From JBOFCO01 sp051646105 (GTDB lineage: Bacteria; Pseudomonadota; Alphaproteobacteria; Rhodobacterales; Rhodobacteraceae), in NCBI GenBank assembly GCA_051646105.1, contig JBOFCO010000232.1:1-36771 (forward strand): a DNA stretch of 36,771 nucleotides, read 5' to 3'. Position 1 is the stretch's first letter; every line of letters begins with the position of its first letter. Under the pieces are notes generated by a model, which did no database searches, was not told the origin of the DNA, and was given only the letters and a program-made list of their open reading frames with translations. Below are positions 13,762 through 22,800 of the stretch, one piece after another. Made by a program: the position numbers and the translations under genes.

Positions 13762-14917
13762 CGCGCCGCCGTTCCTGAATATGGTGAAGCAGGATCCCCA
13801 GGGCCGAAAACGCCACAAGGTATCCGGCAAGACCACTCACCCCGACCTGTGCGATAAGCCAGACGAGGATGGGGGTGCCGCTTGTCGTTCCAAGATTGCC
13901 AAGCTGGGCGATTGCGCCAGAGGCGCGGGCCCGCGCGGCAGGTTCAGGATTCAGTTGCGGGATCGATGCGAAAGAGGCGCTTTGCACCAGCCCCAGACAG
14001 GCGGCTACGGCAAAGGCCGCCATCACGGTCGGTCCGGGCTGCTGCCAGACCAGCCACAGTGCCGCCGATGAAATGACCGCCCCCGCAAAGCCGATCTGCA
14101 CAACGCGCACCGCTGTCAGATATCGCATGGCCCAGACGCCCAGCACCATCGACACGGCAACGCTGACCAGCGGCATCCATGTCGCCAGCACTGCCTGTTC
14201 CGGCCGCCCCAGAAAGGTCTGCGGCATAAGCGTCAGAAAGGCGACATAGGTGAAGGTATAGCATACAAAACCCATCGCAGGGGCGGCCTCAAACGGCGAC
14301 GCATAGATCGCGCCGTGCTGCCGGGCCAGATCGCGACCAGAAAGAGCGATGCCCAGCGGCGGGCCGTCCTTCGGCAGCAAAAACCACATCAGCGCCGCGC
14401 CCAGCAACATATAGGCCCCATGCGCCGCAAACACCGCAGCTACGCCCTGCACGGCCGCCAGCGGCGGGCCGAAATGCCCCAGGATGGCAAAGCTGACCGC
14501 GAAGAAAGAGGCATAAAGCGTCATCGCCGCAGGCTGCCAGCGCGGGCTGGCCAGTTGCGCGGTCAGCACAGGGGCCGAGACCACGATGGCCAGATGCGAA
14601 GCCCCCTCCAGCGCACGCAAAACCAGCATCACTGGCAAGGGCGGCAACAAAGACTCGACCCACGACAGGATGCCGCCTGCCGCGAGTGCTGTTACCACGA
14701 CCCGTCGATAGCCAAGCCGTGACACGATCAATCCGGCGGTGGTGCCGAACAACAGTCCGACAAAACCCACCGCCGAAACCATCAACCCGATCATCGGCCC
14801 GGACCGCCCCGGATAGGCCGCAGCCACCAGATCGAACAACACGGCAAATTTGCCAAACTGCGCTGCCGCGCCAAGGCTGATCAACCAGATCGCCAGAACC
14901 GTCACCGTGGCGCGCAT
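13751..14917 (-). CDS. MFS transporter
   Basis: A 388-residue major-facilitator protein with about 12 predicted membrane helices. Family traits are the GLIVSRLGYRRVV loop after helix 2 (G-x-x-x-D/S-R-x-G-R-R type), the long cytosolic loop between helices 6 and 7, and a Gly/Ala-rich architecture throughout. The substrate cannot be told. The ATG at 14917 has AAAGGG six bases upstream; a TTG at 14965 in the same frame would add 16 residues without membrane character and crosses a hairpin, so it is not used. Its 3' end overlaps the rhodanese gene by 11 bp on the other strand. It lies 77 bp downstream of lpdA, with a hairpin between. Confidence 0.85.
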   Translation of the reverse strand: MRATVTVLAIWLISLGAAAQFGKFAVLFDLVAAAYPGRSGPMIGLMVSAVGFVGLLFGTTAGLIVSRLGYRRVVVTALAAGGILSWVESLLPPLPVMLVLRALEGASHLAIVVSAPVLTAQLASPRWQPAAMTLYASFFAVSFAILGHFGPPLAAVQGVAAVFAAHGAYMLLGAALMWFLLPKDGPPLGIALSGRDLARQHGAIYASPFEAAPAMGFVCYTFTYVAFLTLMPQTFLGRPEQAVLATWMPLVSVAVSMVLGVWAMRYLTAVRVVQIGFAGAVISSAALWLVWQQPGPTVMAAFAVAACLGLVQSASFASIPQLNPEPAARARASGAIAQLGNLGTTSGTPILVWLIAQVGVSGLAGYLVAFSALGILLHHIQERRRAIG

Positions 14918-14955
14918 CACGGGCCCTTTCAGTCTGGCAAAAATATCCTGGGGGT

Positions 14956-14974
14956 GCGGGGGCAAGGCCCCCGC
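14956..14974 (-). terminator. Hairpin between lpdA and the MFS gene
   Basis: GCGGGGGC (14956-14963), loop AAG, GCCCCCGC (14967-14974). It lies 21 bp past the lpdA stop codon. The T-run is poor (ATTTTT about 12 bases later on the minus strand), so it may be an attenuator. It has the same stem as the first hairpin after mmsA (7722-7742), suggesting a recurrent terminator type in this genome. Confidence 0.6.
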
Positions 14975-14994
14975 GCGTGTTCAGAAATCGTGCG

Positions 14995-16389
14995 TCAGAA
15001 GTGCAGGGCCCGCCCATAGGCGTCAAGCACAGCTTCGTGCATCATTTCCGAAAGCGTCGGATGCGGGAAGACGGTGTTCATCAGGTCCTCTTCCGTGGTT
15101 TCCAGCGACCTGCCCACGACATAGCCCTGGATCAGTTCGGTCACTTCCGCACCTACCATATGCGCGCCCAGAAGCTCGCCAGTCTTGGCGTCGAACACGG
15201 TCTTTACCAGCCCTTCCGGTTCGCCAAGGGCAATCGCCTTGCCGTTGCCGATGAAGGGGAAGCGTCCGACCTTGATCGTATAGCCCGCGTCCTTTGCCTT
15301 TTGTTCGGTCAGGCCGACAGATGCGACCTGCGGGTGGCAATAGGTGCAGCCGGCGATGGAGTTGGGCTTGATCGGATGCGGATGCTTGCCCGCGATCAGT
15401 TCCGCGACCATCACCCCTTCGTGGCTGGCCTTGTGCGCCAGCCAGGGCGCGCCTGCTATATCGCCGATGGCATAAAGCCCGTCGACCCCGGTGCGGCAGT
15501 ATTCATCCGTTACCACATGGGTGCGGTCGATCTTTACCCCCAGACCTTCCAGCCCCAGGTTTTCGACATTGCCGATGATACCGACCGCCGAAATCACCGT
15601 GTCGAACTCCTGCGTGGTTGTTTTGCCCTCGGCCTCAAGATGGGCGACGACCTTGCCGGGGGACCGGTCGAGTTTTTTGACGGTGGTCTTTTCAAGGATC
15701 TTCATGCCCTGCTTGACGAAGGCCTTCTTGGCAAAGGCCGAAATCTCGGCATCCTCGACCGGCAGCACGCGGTCCATCACCTCGACCACCGTGGTATCGG
15801 CGCCGAGCGTGTTGAAGAAACTTGCGAATTCGATGCCGATTGCGCCCGATCCGATGACCAGCAGCTTCTTCGGCATGCGGCTTGCCACCAGCGCGTGCTT
15901 GTAGGTCCAGACCAATTCACCGTCGGCCTCAAGCCCCGGCAGTTCCCGCGCACGTGCGCCGGTTGCCAGAACGATCGCCTTCGACTCAAGCTCCTCTGTG
16001 CCCTTGTCGGTCTTGACCGACACCTTGCCCTTTGCCGGCAAGGTCGCCGCGCCCATGAACACGGTGATCTTGTTCTTTTTCATCAGATGGCCGATGCCGC
16101 CGGAAAGCTGCTTCGCCACACCGCGCGACCGCGCCACAACAGCGGGCAGGTCGTAACCTACACCATCCGCCTTAAGCCCGAATTCCTTGGCGCGGTGCAT
16201 CAGGTGGAATACCTCGGCGGAGCGCAGCAGCGCCTTGGTCGGGATACAGCCCCAGTTCAGGCAGATGCCGCCCAGATGCTCACGCTCGACGATGGCAACG
16301 TTCAGCCCCAGTTGCGCCCCCCGGATCGCGGCCACATAGCCACCCGGTCCTGCGCCGATCACGATCATGTCAAAGGCTTTGGCCGCCAT
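14995..16389 (-). CDS. lpdA: Dihydrolipoyl dehydrogenase (E3)
   Basis: A 464-residue flavoprotein that reoxidises dihydrolipoamide with NAD in pyruvate, 2-oxoglutarate or branched-chain dehydrogenase complexes and the glycine cleavage system. The FAD motif is VIGAGPGGYVAAIRGAQ (10-26), the redox pair C43/C48 in GGICLNWGCIPTK, the NAD-binding GSGAIGIEFASF, the second FAD motif AIGDIAGAPWLAHKASHEG, and the active-site H443-P-T-L-S-E448 at the C-terminus. GGGAGGG lies four bases upstream of the ATG. It stands apart from any E1/E2 genes, so it may serve several complexes. The duplicated 33-nt element lies 40-75 bp upstream, between it and DUF924. Confidence 0.97.
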   Translation of the reverse strand: MAAKAFDMIVIGAGPGGYVAAIRGAQLGLNVAIVEREHLGGICLNWGCIPTKALLRSAEVFHLMHRAKEFGLKADGVGYDLPAVVARSRGVAKQLSGGIGHLMKKNKITVFMGAATLPAKGKVSVKTDKGTEELESKAIVLATGARARELPGLEADGELVWTYKHALVASRMPKKLLVIGSGAIGIEFASFFNTLGADTTVVEVMDRVLPVEDAEISAFAKKAFVKQGMKILEKTTVKKLDRSPGKVVAHLEAEGKTTTQEFDTVISAVGIIGNVENLGLEGLGVKIDRTHVVTDEYCRTGVDGLYAIGDIAGAPWLAHKASHEGVMVAELIAGKHPHPIKPNSIAGCTYCHPQVASVGLTEQKAKDAGYTIKVGRFPFIGNGKAIALGEPEGLVKTVFDAKTGELLGAHMVGAEVTELIQGYVVGRSLETTEEDLMNTVFPHPTLSEMMHEAVLDAYGRALHF

Positions 16390-16428
16390 TCGTCCCTCCC
16401 GTTTCTCAGATAGTTTGCCCTTAAACTA

Positions 16429-16464
16429 TTTTCCGTCATGTCGCAAATACAGGATTTCTACGAT
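16429..16464 (-). repeat. Duplicated promoter-region element, copy A (upstream of lpdA)
   Basis: On the plus strand: TTTTCCGTC, then ATGTC, then GCAAATACAGG, a 3-nt gap and TTCTACGAT. The same blocks in the same order occur at 18402-18434. The copy overlaps the DUF924 stop codon (16458-16460) and lies 40 bp before the lpdA ATG. Function unknown; the position suggests promoter or leader control. Confidence 0.5.
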
Positions 16465-17063
16465 CTGCCATGCGTCTGGATCATGGCTTTGACAAATCGG
16501 GCATATCCGCCCTGCGACAGGAACGCCGCTTCGGATGCACTGCTCTCACGGCGCAACGCGGCGTTGCGGTCAGGAAAGCGACCGAACCGGCGGATCACTT
16601 CGCGATGAGCACGGGCGTGCAGCAACAGGTCGGGGTCAGACATCCGCGTCAGAAACAGACCGACCGACCTGTGCTGGTCGGCGGCGGTTTCGCCGTGTTC
16701 GAACGGAAGATAGAAGAACATGCGCAACGGCGGGGCAATGGCCATGTCATGACCCAGGGCAAGGGCGCGCATGGCGGCGGCGCGGGCCTGCGCATCGGTG
16801 GCAAAGGCATCTGCCCGTCCCCGGAACATGTTGCGTGGCATCTGGTCAGTCAGGATCAGATAGGCCAGCATGCCATCCGGCACCGCCGTCCAGTCCAGCA
16901 GCCCGCCATGACGCGCTTCCCCCCACAGGGGCGCGAACCGGGCCGTGATGCGCTGGTCAAGCTCTGCCCCGCCCGTAAACCAGCCTTTCGGTCCGACATC
17001 TTTCCAGAATTCCACGACGTCCTGCGCGCGGTCTTTTGACTGCACGATGTCTCGACTTGCCAT
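16458..17063 (-). CDS. DUF924 family protein
   Basis: A 201-residue soluble protein, entirely helical by composition. It has the family's three landmark blocks: LTDQMPRNMFRG (about residues 72-83), MFFYLPFEHGE (about 114-124) and FGRFPDRNA (about 160-168). DUF924 (PF06041) proteins are TPR-like and common next to metabolic genes, with no settled biochemical role. The ATG at 17063 has GGAGGAGAG upstream, a strong ribosome site. It is followed by lpdA after 68 bp on the same strand, and preceded by the YcaD-like gene 85 bp away. Family sure; function unknown. Confidence 0.9.
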   Translation of the reverse strand: MASRDIVQSKDRAQDVVEFWKDVGPKGWFTGGAELDQRITARFAPLWGEARHGGLLDWTAVPDGMLAYLILTDQMPRNMFRGRADAFATDAQARAAAMRALALGHDMAIAPPLRMFFYLPFEHGETAADQHRSVGLFLTRMSDPDLLLHARAHREVIRRFGRFPDRNAALRRESSASEAAFLSQGGYARFVKAMIQTHGRS

Positions 17064-17148
17064 GCGCTCTCCTCCTCATGGATTTGCGCCCATAACGGAA
17101 AGCATGGCACTGCAAGCGATTTGGGGCAACCTCCAGTCGCAGGCTGCG

Positions 17149-18393
17149 TCACTCGCCCTGTTCGTGATCCTTGCGCGCGGCGACAACGGCCCCGACTGCA
17201 ATCGACGATGCCGAAGGTGCAAGCGGTGCAAAGGCCCCGGTTTCCGCAATGGGTGGCGCGGCACGACGGGTCATCCGCCAGCCAGCATAACCCGCAAGCG
17301 CCAGCAACAGCAGGGCCAGATACAGGAAAAAGCCCCGCGGGCCGACCTGATTCATCAGCCATGCCGTAACCAGAGGGCCGAGTATCGCGCCAGTCCCGTT
17401 GATGAACAGCAGCCCGCCAGACGCTGCGGCCATCTCGTGCCGGGGAAGGAAATCGTTGGTATAGGCGATCAGCAGCGAATAAAGCGGGTTCGACACGCCA
17501 CCGACGATCAGCGCGGCGACCAACAGCAGTGCAAAGGGCAGGCTGACAGCAAAGGCCAGCAGCATCCCCACTGCGCCCGCCGCTGCCAGTCCAAGGATCA
17601 GCATCCGACGGTCATACCGGTCTGATGCCCAGCCGATCGGATACTGGAACACCAGACCGCCAACATAGATCGCGCCGACAAAGATCGAAATGTCCCGAAC
17701 GCTCAGCCCTGCCTGCGTGCCCCAGACGGAAACCATCCCGAACAACGCGGAAAACACGCCCCCCATCAGGAACATGCCGATACAGCCAAGAGGGGAGACG
17801 TGGAACAGCCGCCCGAACGTCATCGGTGCCGTTTCCTCGAATTCCGGGGCGGGCACGTCTGACAGAAGGATCGGCAGAAAGGCCAAGGACACCAGCACGG
17901 ACGGAATGATGAACAACAGGTAGTCCGAGGGATCCCCGACGTTCATCAGCACCTGCGCAGCGATGATGCCGAGCATCTGAACGATCATGTAAAGAGACAG
18001 CGCCTGTCCCCGCGTCTCGTTGCTGGAACTGTTGTTGAGCCAGCTTTCCGAGGTGACATAGATTCCGGAAAAACACAGCCCCGCCAACACCCGGAACACA
18101 GACCAGACGACCCAGTTCGGCATCACCGCGTAAAGAACCAACAGGGCCGAAACAAGGCTGCCCAGCGCTGCGAAGACCCGCACATGCCCGACCCGGCGGA
18201 TCATCCAGGGGGTCAGGCGAGAGCCCAGCAGAAACCCGCCATAATAGCTGGCCATGACGATCGACATGCTGAAGGTCGAAAACCCCTCCATCGTGCCTCG
18301 CACGCCCAGAAGCGTGCCCTGCATGCCGTTGCCAACCATCAGCAGCATGATGCCAAGAAGCAGTGGCCAGGAACTGGCAAGAACAGTCAGCAC
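17149..18393 (-). CDS. MFS transporter, YcaD-like
   Basis: A 414-residue major-facilitator protein with twelve hydrophobic helices. It resembles E. coli YcaD: a first helix (WPLLLGIMLLMVGNG), SYYGGFLLGSRLTPWMIRRVGHVR after helix 2, and the helix-5 region VTSESWLN, where this subfamily has a conserved E-S-W. Substrate unknown. The start is a GTG at 18391-18393 preceded by GGAAAAGG; the frame runs further to 18537, but that would cover the upstream element and the DUF3147 stop. The final 30 residues are a hydrophilic Ala/Pro/Glu tail. It follows DUF3147 by 76 bp and copy B of the duplicated element lies directly before its ribosome site. Confidence 0.85.
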   Translation of the reverse strand: MLTVLASSWPLLLGIMLLMVGNGMQGTLLGVRGTMEGFSTFSMSIVMASYYGGFLLGSRLTPWMIRRVGHVRVFAALGSLVSALLVLYAVMPNWVVWSVFRVLAGLCFSGIYVTSESWLNNSSSNETRGQALSLYMIVQMLGIIAAQVLMNVGDPSDYLLFIIPSVLVSLAFLPILLSDVPAPEFEETAPMTFGRLFHVSPLGCIGMFLMGGVFSALFGMVSVWGTQAGLSVRDISIFVGAIYVGGLVFQYPIGWASDRYDRRMLILGLAAAGAVGMLLAFAVSLPFALLLVAALIVGGVSNPLYSLLIAYTNDFLPRHEMAAASGGLLFINGTGAILGPLVTAWLMNQVGPRGFFLYLALLLLALAGYAGWRMTRRAAPPIAETGAFAPLAPSASSIAVGAVVAARKDHEQGE

Positions 18394-18401
18394 GTCGCAC
18401 C

Positions 18402-18434
18402 TTTTCCGTCGCAAATACAGGGACGTTCTACGAT
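18402..18434 (-). repeat. Duplicated promoter-region element, copy B (upstream of the YcaD-like gene)
   Basis: On the plus strand: TTTTCCGTC, directly joined to GCAAATACAGG, a 4-nt gap, then TTCTACGAT. It matches copy A (16429-16464) block for block, with 5 bases fewer after TTTTCCGTC. It lies 8 bp before the GTG start, and its TTTTCC end is the complement of the GGAAAAGG ribosome site. Confidence 0.5.
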
Positions 18435-18469
18435 AGCAGCATGCCGGTTGCCCAGTCGGCTTCGCCACA

Positions 18470-18820
18470 TCACAGCCTGATCCCGACCTTGGGCGCAAAC
18501 CAGAGCAGGGCAAAATACAATGCAACAGTAGTGGCACAGCCGATCAACAGCGCCAGCCAGAATCCAAGCCCACCGCGCAGCAGGGCGGGCAGGATCAGGA
18601 AAAGCGGCAGCGACGGCAGGACATACCAGAAGGTCGCGGCCGAATGATCCGCTATGCGCGCCAGATCGCCGGTATCGCGCCAAAGCCAGATCATCGCCAT
18701 CAGCGACACCAGCGGCAATGACGCGACCAGCGCGGCAAAACCCGTGTTTCTGCGCGCAATTTCCGAAATAACGGCAATCAGCACGCCCGAGATTGCCGCC
18801 TTGAGGATGAGATAGCCCAT
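18470..18820 (-). CDS. DUF3147 family membrane protein
   Basis: A 116-residue inner-membrane protein with four hydrophobic helices separated by short loops, matching DUF3147 (PF11345): it begins MGYLILKAAISGVLIAVISE, has the conserved SLPLVSLMAMIWLWRDTGD loop and the YVLPSLPLFLILPALLRGG helix. The length is typical. AGAGGCC precedes the ATG. It starts 15 bp after the queA stop and is almost surely cotranscribed with AsmA-like and queA. No function is established for the family. Confidence 0.88.
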   Translation of the reverse strand: MGYLILKAAISGVLIAVISEIARRNTGFAALVASLPLVSLMAMIWLWRDTGDLARIADHSAATFWYVLPSLPLFLILPALLRGGLGFWLALLIGCATTVALYFALLWFAPKVGIRL

Positions 18821-18835
18821 GATGGCCTCTTGTAG

Positions 18836-19882
18836 TTATGGTAGAAGCAAGGATGCATCGCCGTAGGAAAAGAAGCGATAGCCTGACATGACGGCGTGGT
18901 CATAGATGCGCCGGATGCGATCCTGCCCCATCAGCGCGGAGACCAGCATCAACAGGGTCGACTTCGGCAGGTGAAAATTGGTGACAAGCCCATCGGTGAC
19001 CCGGAAGCGATAACCGGGATAGATAAAGATGTCGGTCGGGCCGCGCCAGGGCTCGACACGCCCGCTGACAGCAGCGCTTTCTATCAGCCGCAGTGCGGTG
19101 GTGCCGACCGGGATCACGCGCCCGCCCGCGTCGCGCGTGGCATTGATTTCTGCCGCCGCCGCCTCGGTCACCTCGCCCCATTCGGCGTGCATTTTGTGGG
19201 TCGTCACATCCTCGACCTTGACCGGCAGGAAGGTGCCAGCACCGACATGCAATGTAACGCGGGTAAAGGTCACGCCTTTCGCCGCAAGTGCTGCCAGCAG
19301 ATCGGTATCGAAATGCAGGGATGCGGTCGGCGCCGCCACCGCGCCCGGCTTTTCGGCAAAGACCGTCTGATAATCGCTGCGATCCTGCACGTCGGGCGCA
19401 CGCAGCGCCGCGATATAGGGCGGCAGCGGCATCATCCCGGCAAGGTCCAGCGCCGCATCGAAATCCGGACCGGCAAGGTTGAAGCGAAGGGAAAGCTGCC
19501 CCTCTGCAATCGTCACGACTTCGGCCTGAAGGCCGCCCGCGAACTCCAGAACCTCGCCCGACTGAACCTTGCGCAGCGGTTTGGCCAGTGCGCGCCACTC
19601 GCCGCCCGGCTCGGGTTCCAGCAAGGTCACCTCGATCCGGGCGACGCTTTCACCCTGCCCGGTCCGGCGGCGGCGCTGCCCGGACAGCCGCGCGGGGATC
19701 ACCCGCGTGTCGTTCAGCACCAGCCGGTCACCGGGGCGGAACAGATCGACAAAGTCCCGCACATGCAGGTCGCTGATCGCATCCCCTTCGGCCACAAGCA
19801 GCCGCGCAGATGTGCGGGGGCGTGCCGGACGGGTGGCAATAAGGCCTTCGGGAAGGTGAAAATCGAAATCCGAAAGCTGCAT
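18836..19882 (-). CDS. queA: S-adenosylmethionine:tRNA ribosyltransferase-isomerase
   Basis: A 348-residue enzyme that transfers and isomerises the ribosyl part of SAM onto 7-aminomethyl-7-deazaguanine at position 34 of tRNAs with GUN anticodons, giving epoxyqueuosine. It starts MQLSDFDFHLPEGLIATRPA and has the family blocks RLSGQRRRR, PLPPYI, ASLHFDTDLLAAL, VTLHVGAGTFLPVK, MHAEWGEV and TNFHLPKSTLLMLVSAL. The ATG at 19882 lies 2 bp after the stop of the AsmA-like gene, so translation is probably coupled. The next gene (DUF3147) starts 15 bp later. Other queuosine genes are not in the window. Confidence 0.97.
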   Translation of the reverse strand: MQLSDFDFHLPEGLIATRPARPRTSARLLVAEGDAISDLHVRDFVDLFRPGDRLVLNDTRVIPARLSGQRRRRTGQGESVARIEVTLLEPEPGGEWRALAKPLRKVQSGEVLEFAGGLQAEVVTIAEGQLSLRFNLAGPDFDAALDLAGMMPLPPYIAALRAPDVQDRSDYQTVFAEKPGAVAAPTASLHFDTDLLAALAAKGVTFTRVTLHVGAGTFLPVKVEDVTTHKMHAEWGEVTEAAAAEINATRDAGGRVIPVGTTALRLIESAAVSGRVEPWRGPTDIFIYPGYRFRVTDGLVTNFHLPKSTLLMLVSALMGQDRIRRIYDHAVMSGYRFFSYGDASLLLP

Positions 19883-19884
19883 CG

Positions 19885-22800
19885 CTATTCCAGCCTTGGC
19901 GGCGGACGCCGGAACAATTCGCGGAACATACCCGGTGTCAGCACCGACAGCGGATTGACACCCACGCGCGGATTGTCTGCGGGGCCGCTTATCCGGTAGT
20001 TGAAGCCGAACAGGCCCTCGCCCCTGCGGGAAACAAGCGCGCCGATGCCGTTCACCAGATAGATTGGCGACACCACACCCTGAAAATTCATGCTTTTGCG
20101 GTTCAGGTCATAGACACCCGACATCGACACCCCCAGCGACACGCCGACTGCGCTGCCACGGCGAATTTCCAGTGCGTCGGGAGTCAGGCGGAAATCACCC
20201 TGCACATCGGAAAATGAAAGCCCGTCGCCGTTCAACTGCTCCAGCAGGCCGATGACGCTGATTGCACTCAGCAGATCGGCCAGCACAGGGGCCTTCTTGA
20301 CCCGCAGACCATTTGCGGTGACGCGGCCGTCATAGTCCCCCGGTGAACCGCGGGGGGCCAGCACCAGATCAAGCTTCCCGCCCCGACCTTTCGAAAATAT
20401 CCCCGCCGATGCAAAGACGCCCCCGGCGTCGTCCGACGTCACCCGCATCGCCATTCCGCCCTTCGACGGGGCAACGCTGCCGGAAACCGATGCGCCACCA
20501 TTCACCTTACCGGTGAATCGCCCCTTCAGCCCACCAGCGGTTGGCGTGAACTCGCCCCGGAAGCCATTCAGCCGGATACCGTCGGAAACCTGCAACGTAT
20601 CCAGCGCCACCGCCAGCGGCCCACCGCCGCCGCCGGAGCCTTTTGGCAGGCGGCGAATATCCAGTGCACCTCCGGTCATTTCAAGACGTGCATCCTTGCC
20701 CCTGCCCTGCCCGATTAGCGCGACCGATCCGTCGAACCAATTGCCCAGCGCCACCCGCGAAAGCTTTGCCACATCAAGCCCGCCCCCGGCCCGCAGGCCT
20801 ATACTGCCCTCGGCCCGCAGGCCATCCGTGTCCAGCACCAGCCCGCTGACCGCAGGAGGGCTGCCAAGCGTTGCATCCAGTTCCAGCTTGCCGCGCGCCG
20901 ATGCGGGTTTTGACCAGCCGGTGCCATCGATCTTCAGCGCCAGCCCCGACAAGTCCGACGACAGATGCAGATGGGGCGCTTTCCCACGGGTCAGCTCGAC
21001 GGAAATCGCGCCACGTCCCTTGCCGCCGACCGATCCTTCCGGCAGCGCAATGTCAAAGGCCTGAAGCGCCTGCGGCGAAAGTTCGATCTGCCCCTTCAGC
21101 GTCGATCGCCCCGCTTCCTCGCGGGCAAAACCCTGTGACCACCGGGCATCGAACGGCACACCCGACAGGCTGCCCGGCCCGGCGATTTCCATGCCCGTCC
21201 GCCCGGCACTTACAGTCAACTGCTTTGCCAACAACTCGCGGCCCGGCACGATCCGGTCCGACGAAACATCAGTCAGCGAACCTGTGACCTGATAGGTCAC
21301 TTCCTCGATCAGCACTTTCTTCTTCAGCCGCAACCCGATTTCGGTCCGCAGACGTGCCCGGCCGTCGGCAATATCAACATCGCGCCCTGCCTTGCTGACA
21401 AAGTTGAACGGAGGCTGGTCCAGCAACGAAAGCGCGGCCGTGATCGTGCTGTCGGTGTTCAGCCTGATTGCGGCAAGTGCGGGACGTTCGGTAATGTCGG
21501 GAACCGAAAACACGGAACCTGCCGCATCAATGCGGCCACCTTGCGGGGAGTCGATGTAACCTTTCGACAGATACATCGTGTAGGCGCTGTCGGTAACCGT
21601 AGCATAGCCGCTGCCCGCCCGGATCGGTGGCAACGTTTTCAGAATGCGCACATCCCCATCCCGGAACTCGTAACTGACTGTCGCCCGCAACGGTGCCCCA
21701 GGCGTGACGCGCAGTGCGGCCCGCACGTTGTCCAGCAACCCCTCCTGCACGTTCTCCTCGATCCAGCGGCGGGTGTTGGGGACCAGTGAAACCGGCCACA
21801 ATGCCAGCAAACGGTCGTGCCGGATGCTGTCCACCGCGATATCCAGCCGCGTTTCCCAGCCCGCTTCCCCGGCCTTTATCTGCCCATGTGCGTCAATACG
21901 GCCCTGCTCATCCAGCAACGCTACCTGGCCGAGATCGATGGTAAAGGGGTCCAGACGCAGCCGAAGATCGACCGCACCGCGATCAATGGTGACGGGAGAG
22001 GCAAACACCCCCTGCGGATCGACAAGCACATCCGACAGCCGGACCTGCCCCTGAAGTTCGCGAGGCAGCCCGCCGACGATATCCCGCAGATAGGCCTGCC
22101 CTTCTGCCCGGACACGCAGTGTTTTGCTGTCGACCGCAACCTGGGTAAACCGGATACTTTGCGACAGGGGATCGTAGGAAAAGCCAAGCTTGCCGCTGTC
22201 AAAGGCGACCGGGCTGGTGGCAGGCGCCGGTTGCAGCGCACCGCGACCGATTTCAAGATTGCCCTCGATCGGGCCAACTTTGCCTGCAACATCCAAGCCG
22301 CCACTGATCCGACCCGAGATCGGCGCATCCAGCGCCGCAAGAAACGCCAAAGCCGGAACCTGCGCCGCCAGATCGGCAGAGGCGACACCCGATACTTCGA
22401 CCGAAAATGATGCGCGACCGTCGGATTTGTTTGACAGCACCGCCAGATCGGCACGCGCGGGCGCAGCTTCTGTGCCGGCGGTTTCAAGACCCGCGCCATC
22501 ATCGGACTGAAGGTCAAACCCAAGCGCGATGGCAAGATTGCCTTTGGTCTGGCCGAAATCCATCGTACCGTCCCTAACCCGCCAGACACGGCCCGCACGG
22601 TCATCCTCCAGCACGATCTCAAGCCCGGTCACTTCGGCGCTTTCAAGCCCTTCAAGCGCAGGTGTGGCAAAAGCCGCGTCCAGCGCATCAAGCATCTGGC
22701 CCGGCGACGCACCGTCTGCGCTTGGCATGACGCCGCCATTCGCGCCCGCATCGGCAGTCACGGCTAGGTCAAAAGAACCGTCCTGCCTTCGATGCGCCAT

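Noticed and set aside
14977..16413. Plus-strand open frame of 478 codons opposite lpdA
   Set aside because: lpdA on the minus strand is complete with both FAD motifs and the redox Cys pair; the other frame has no motif and no ribosome site.
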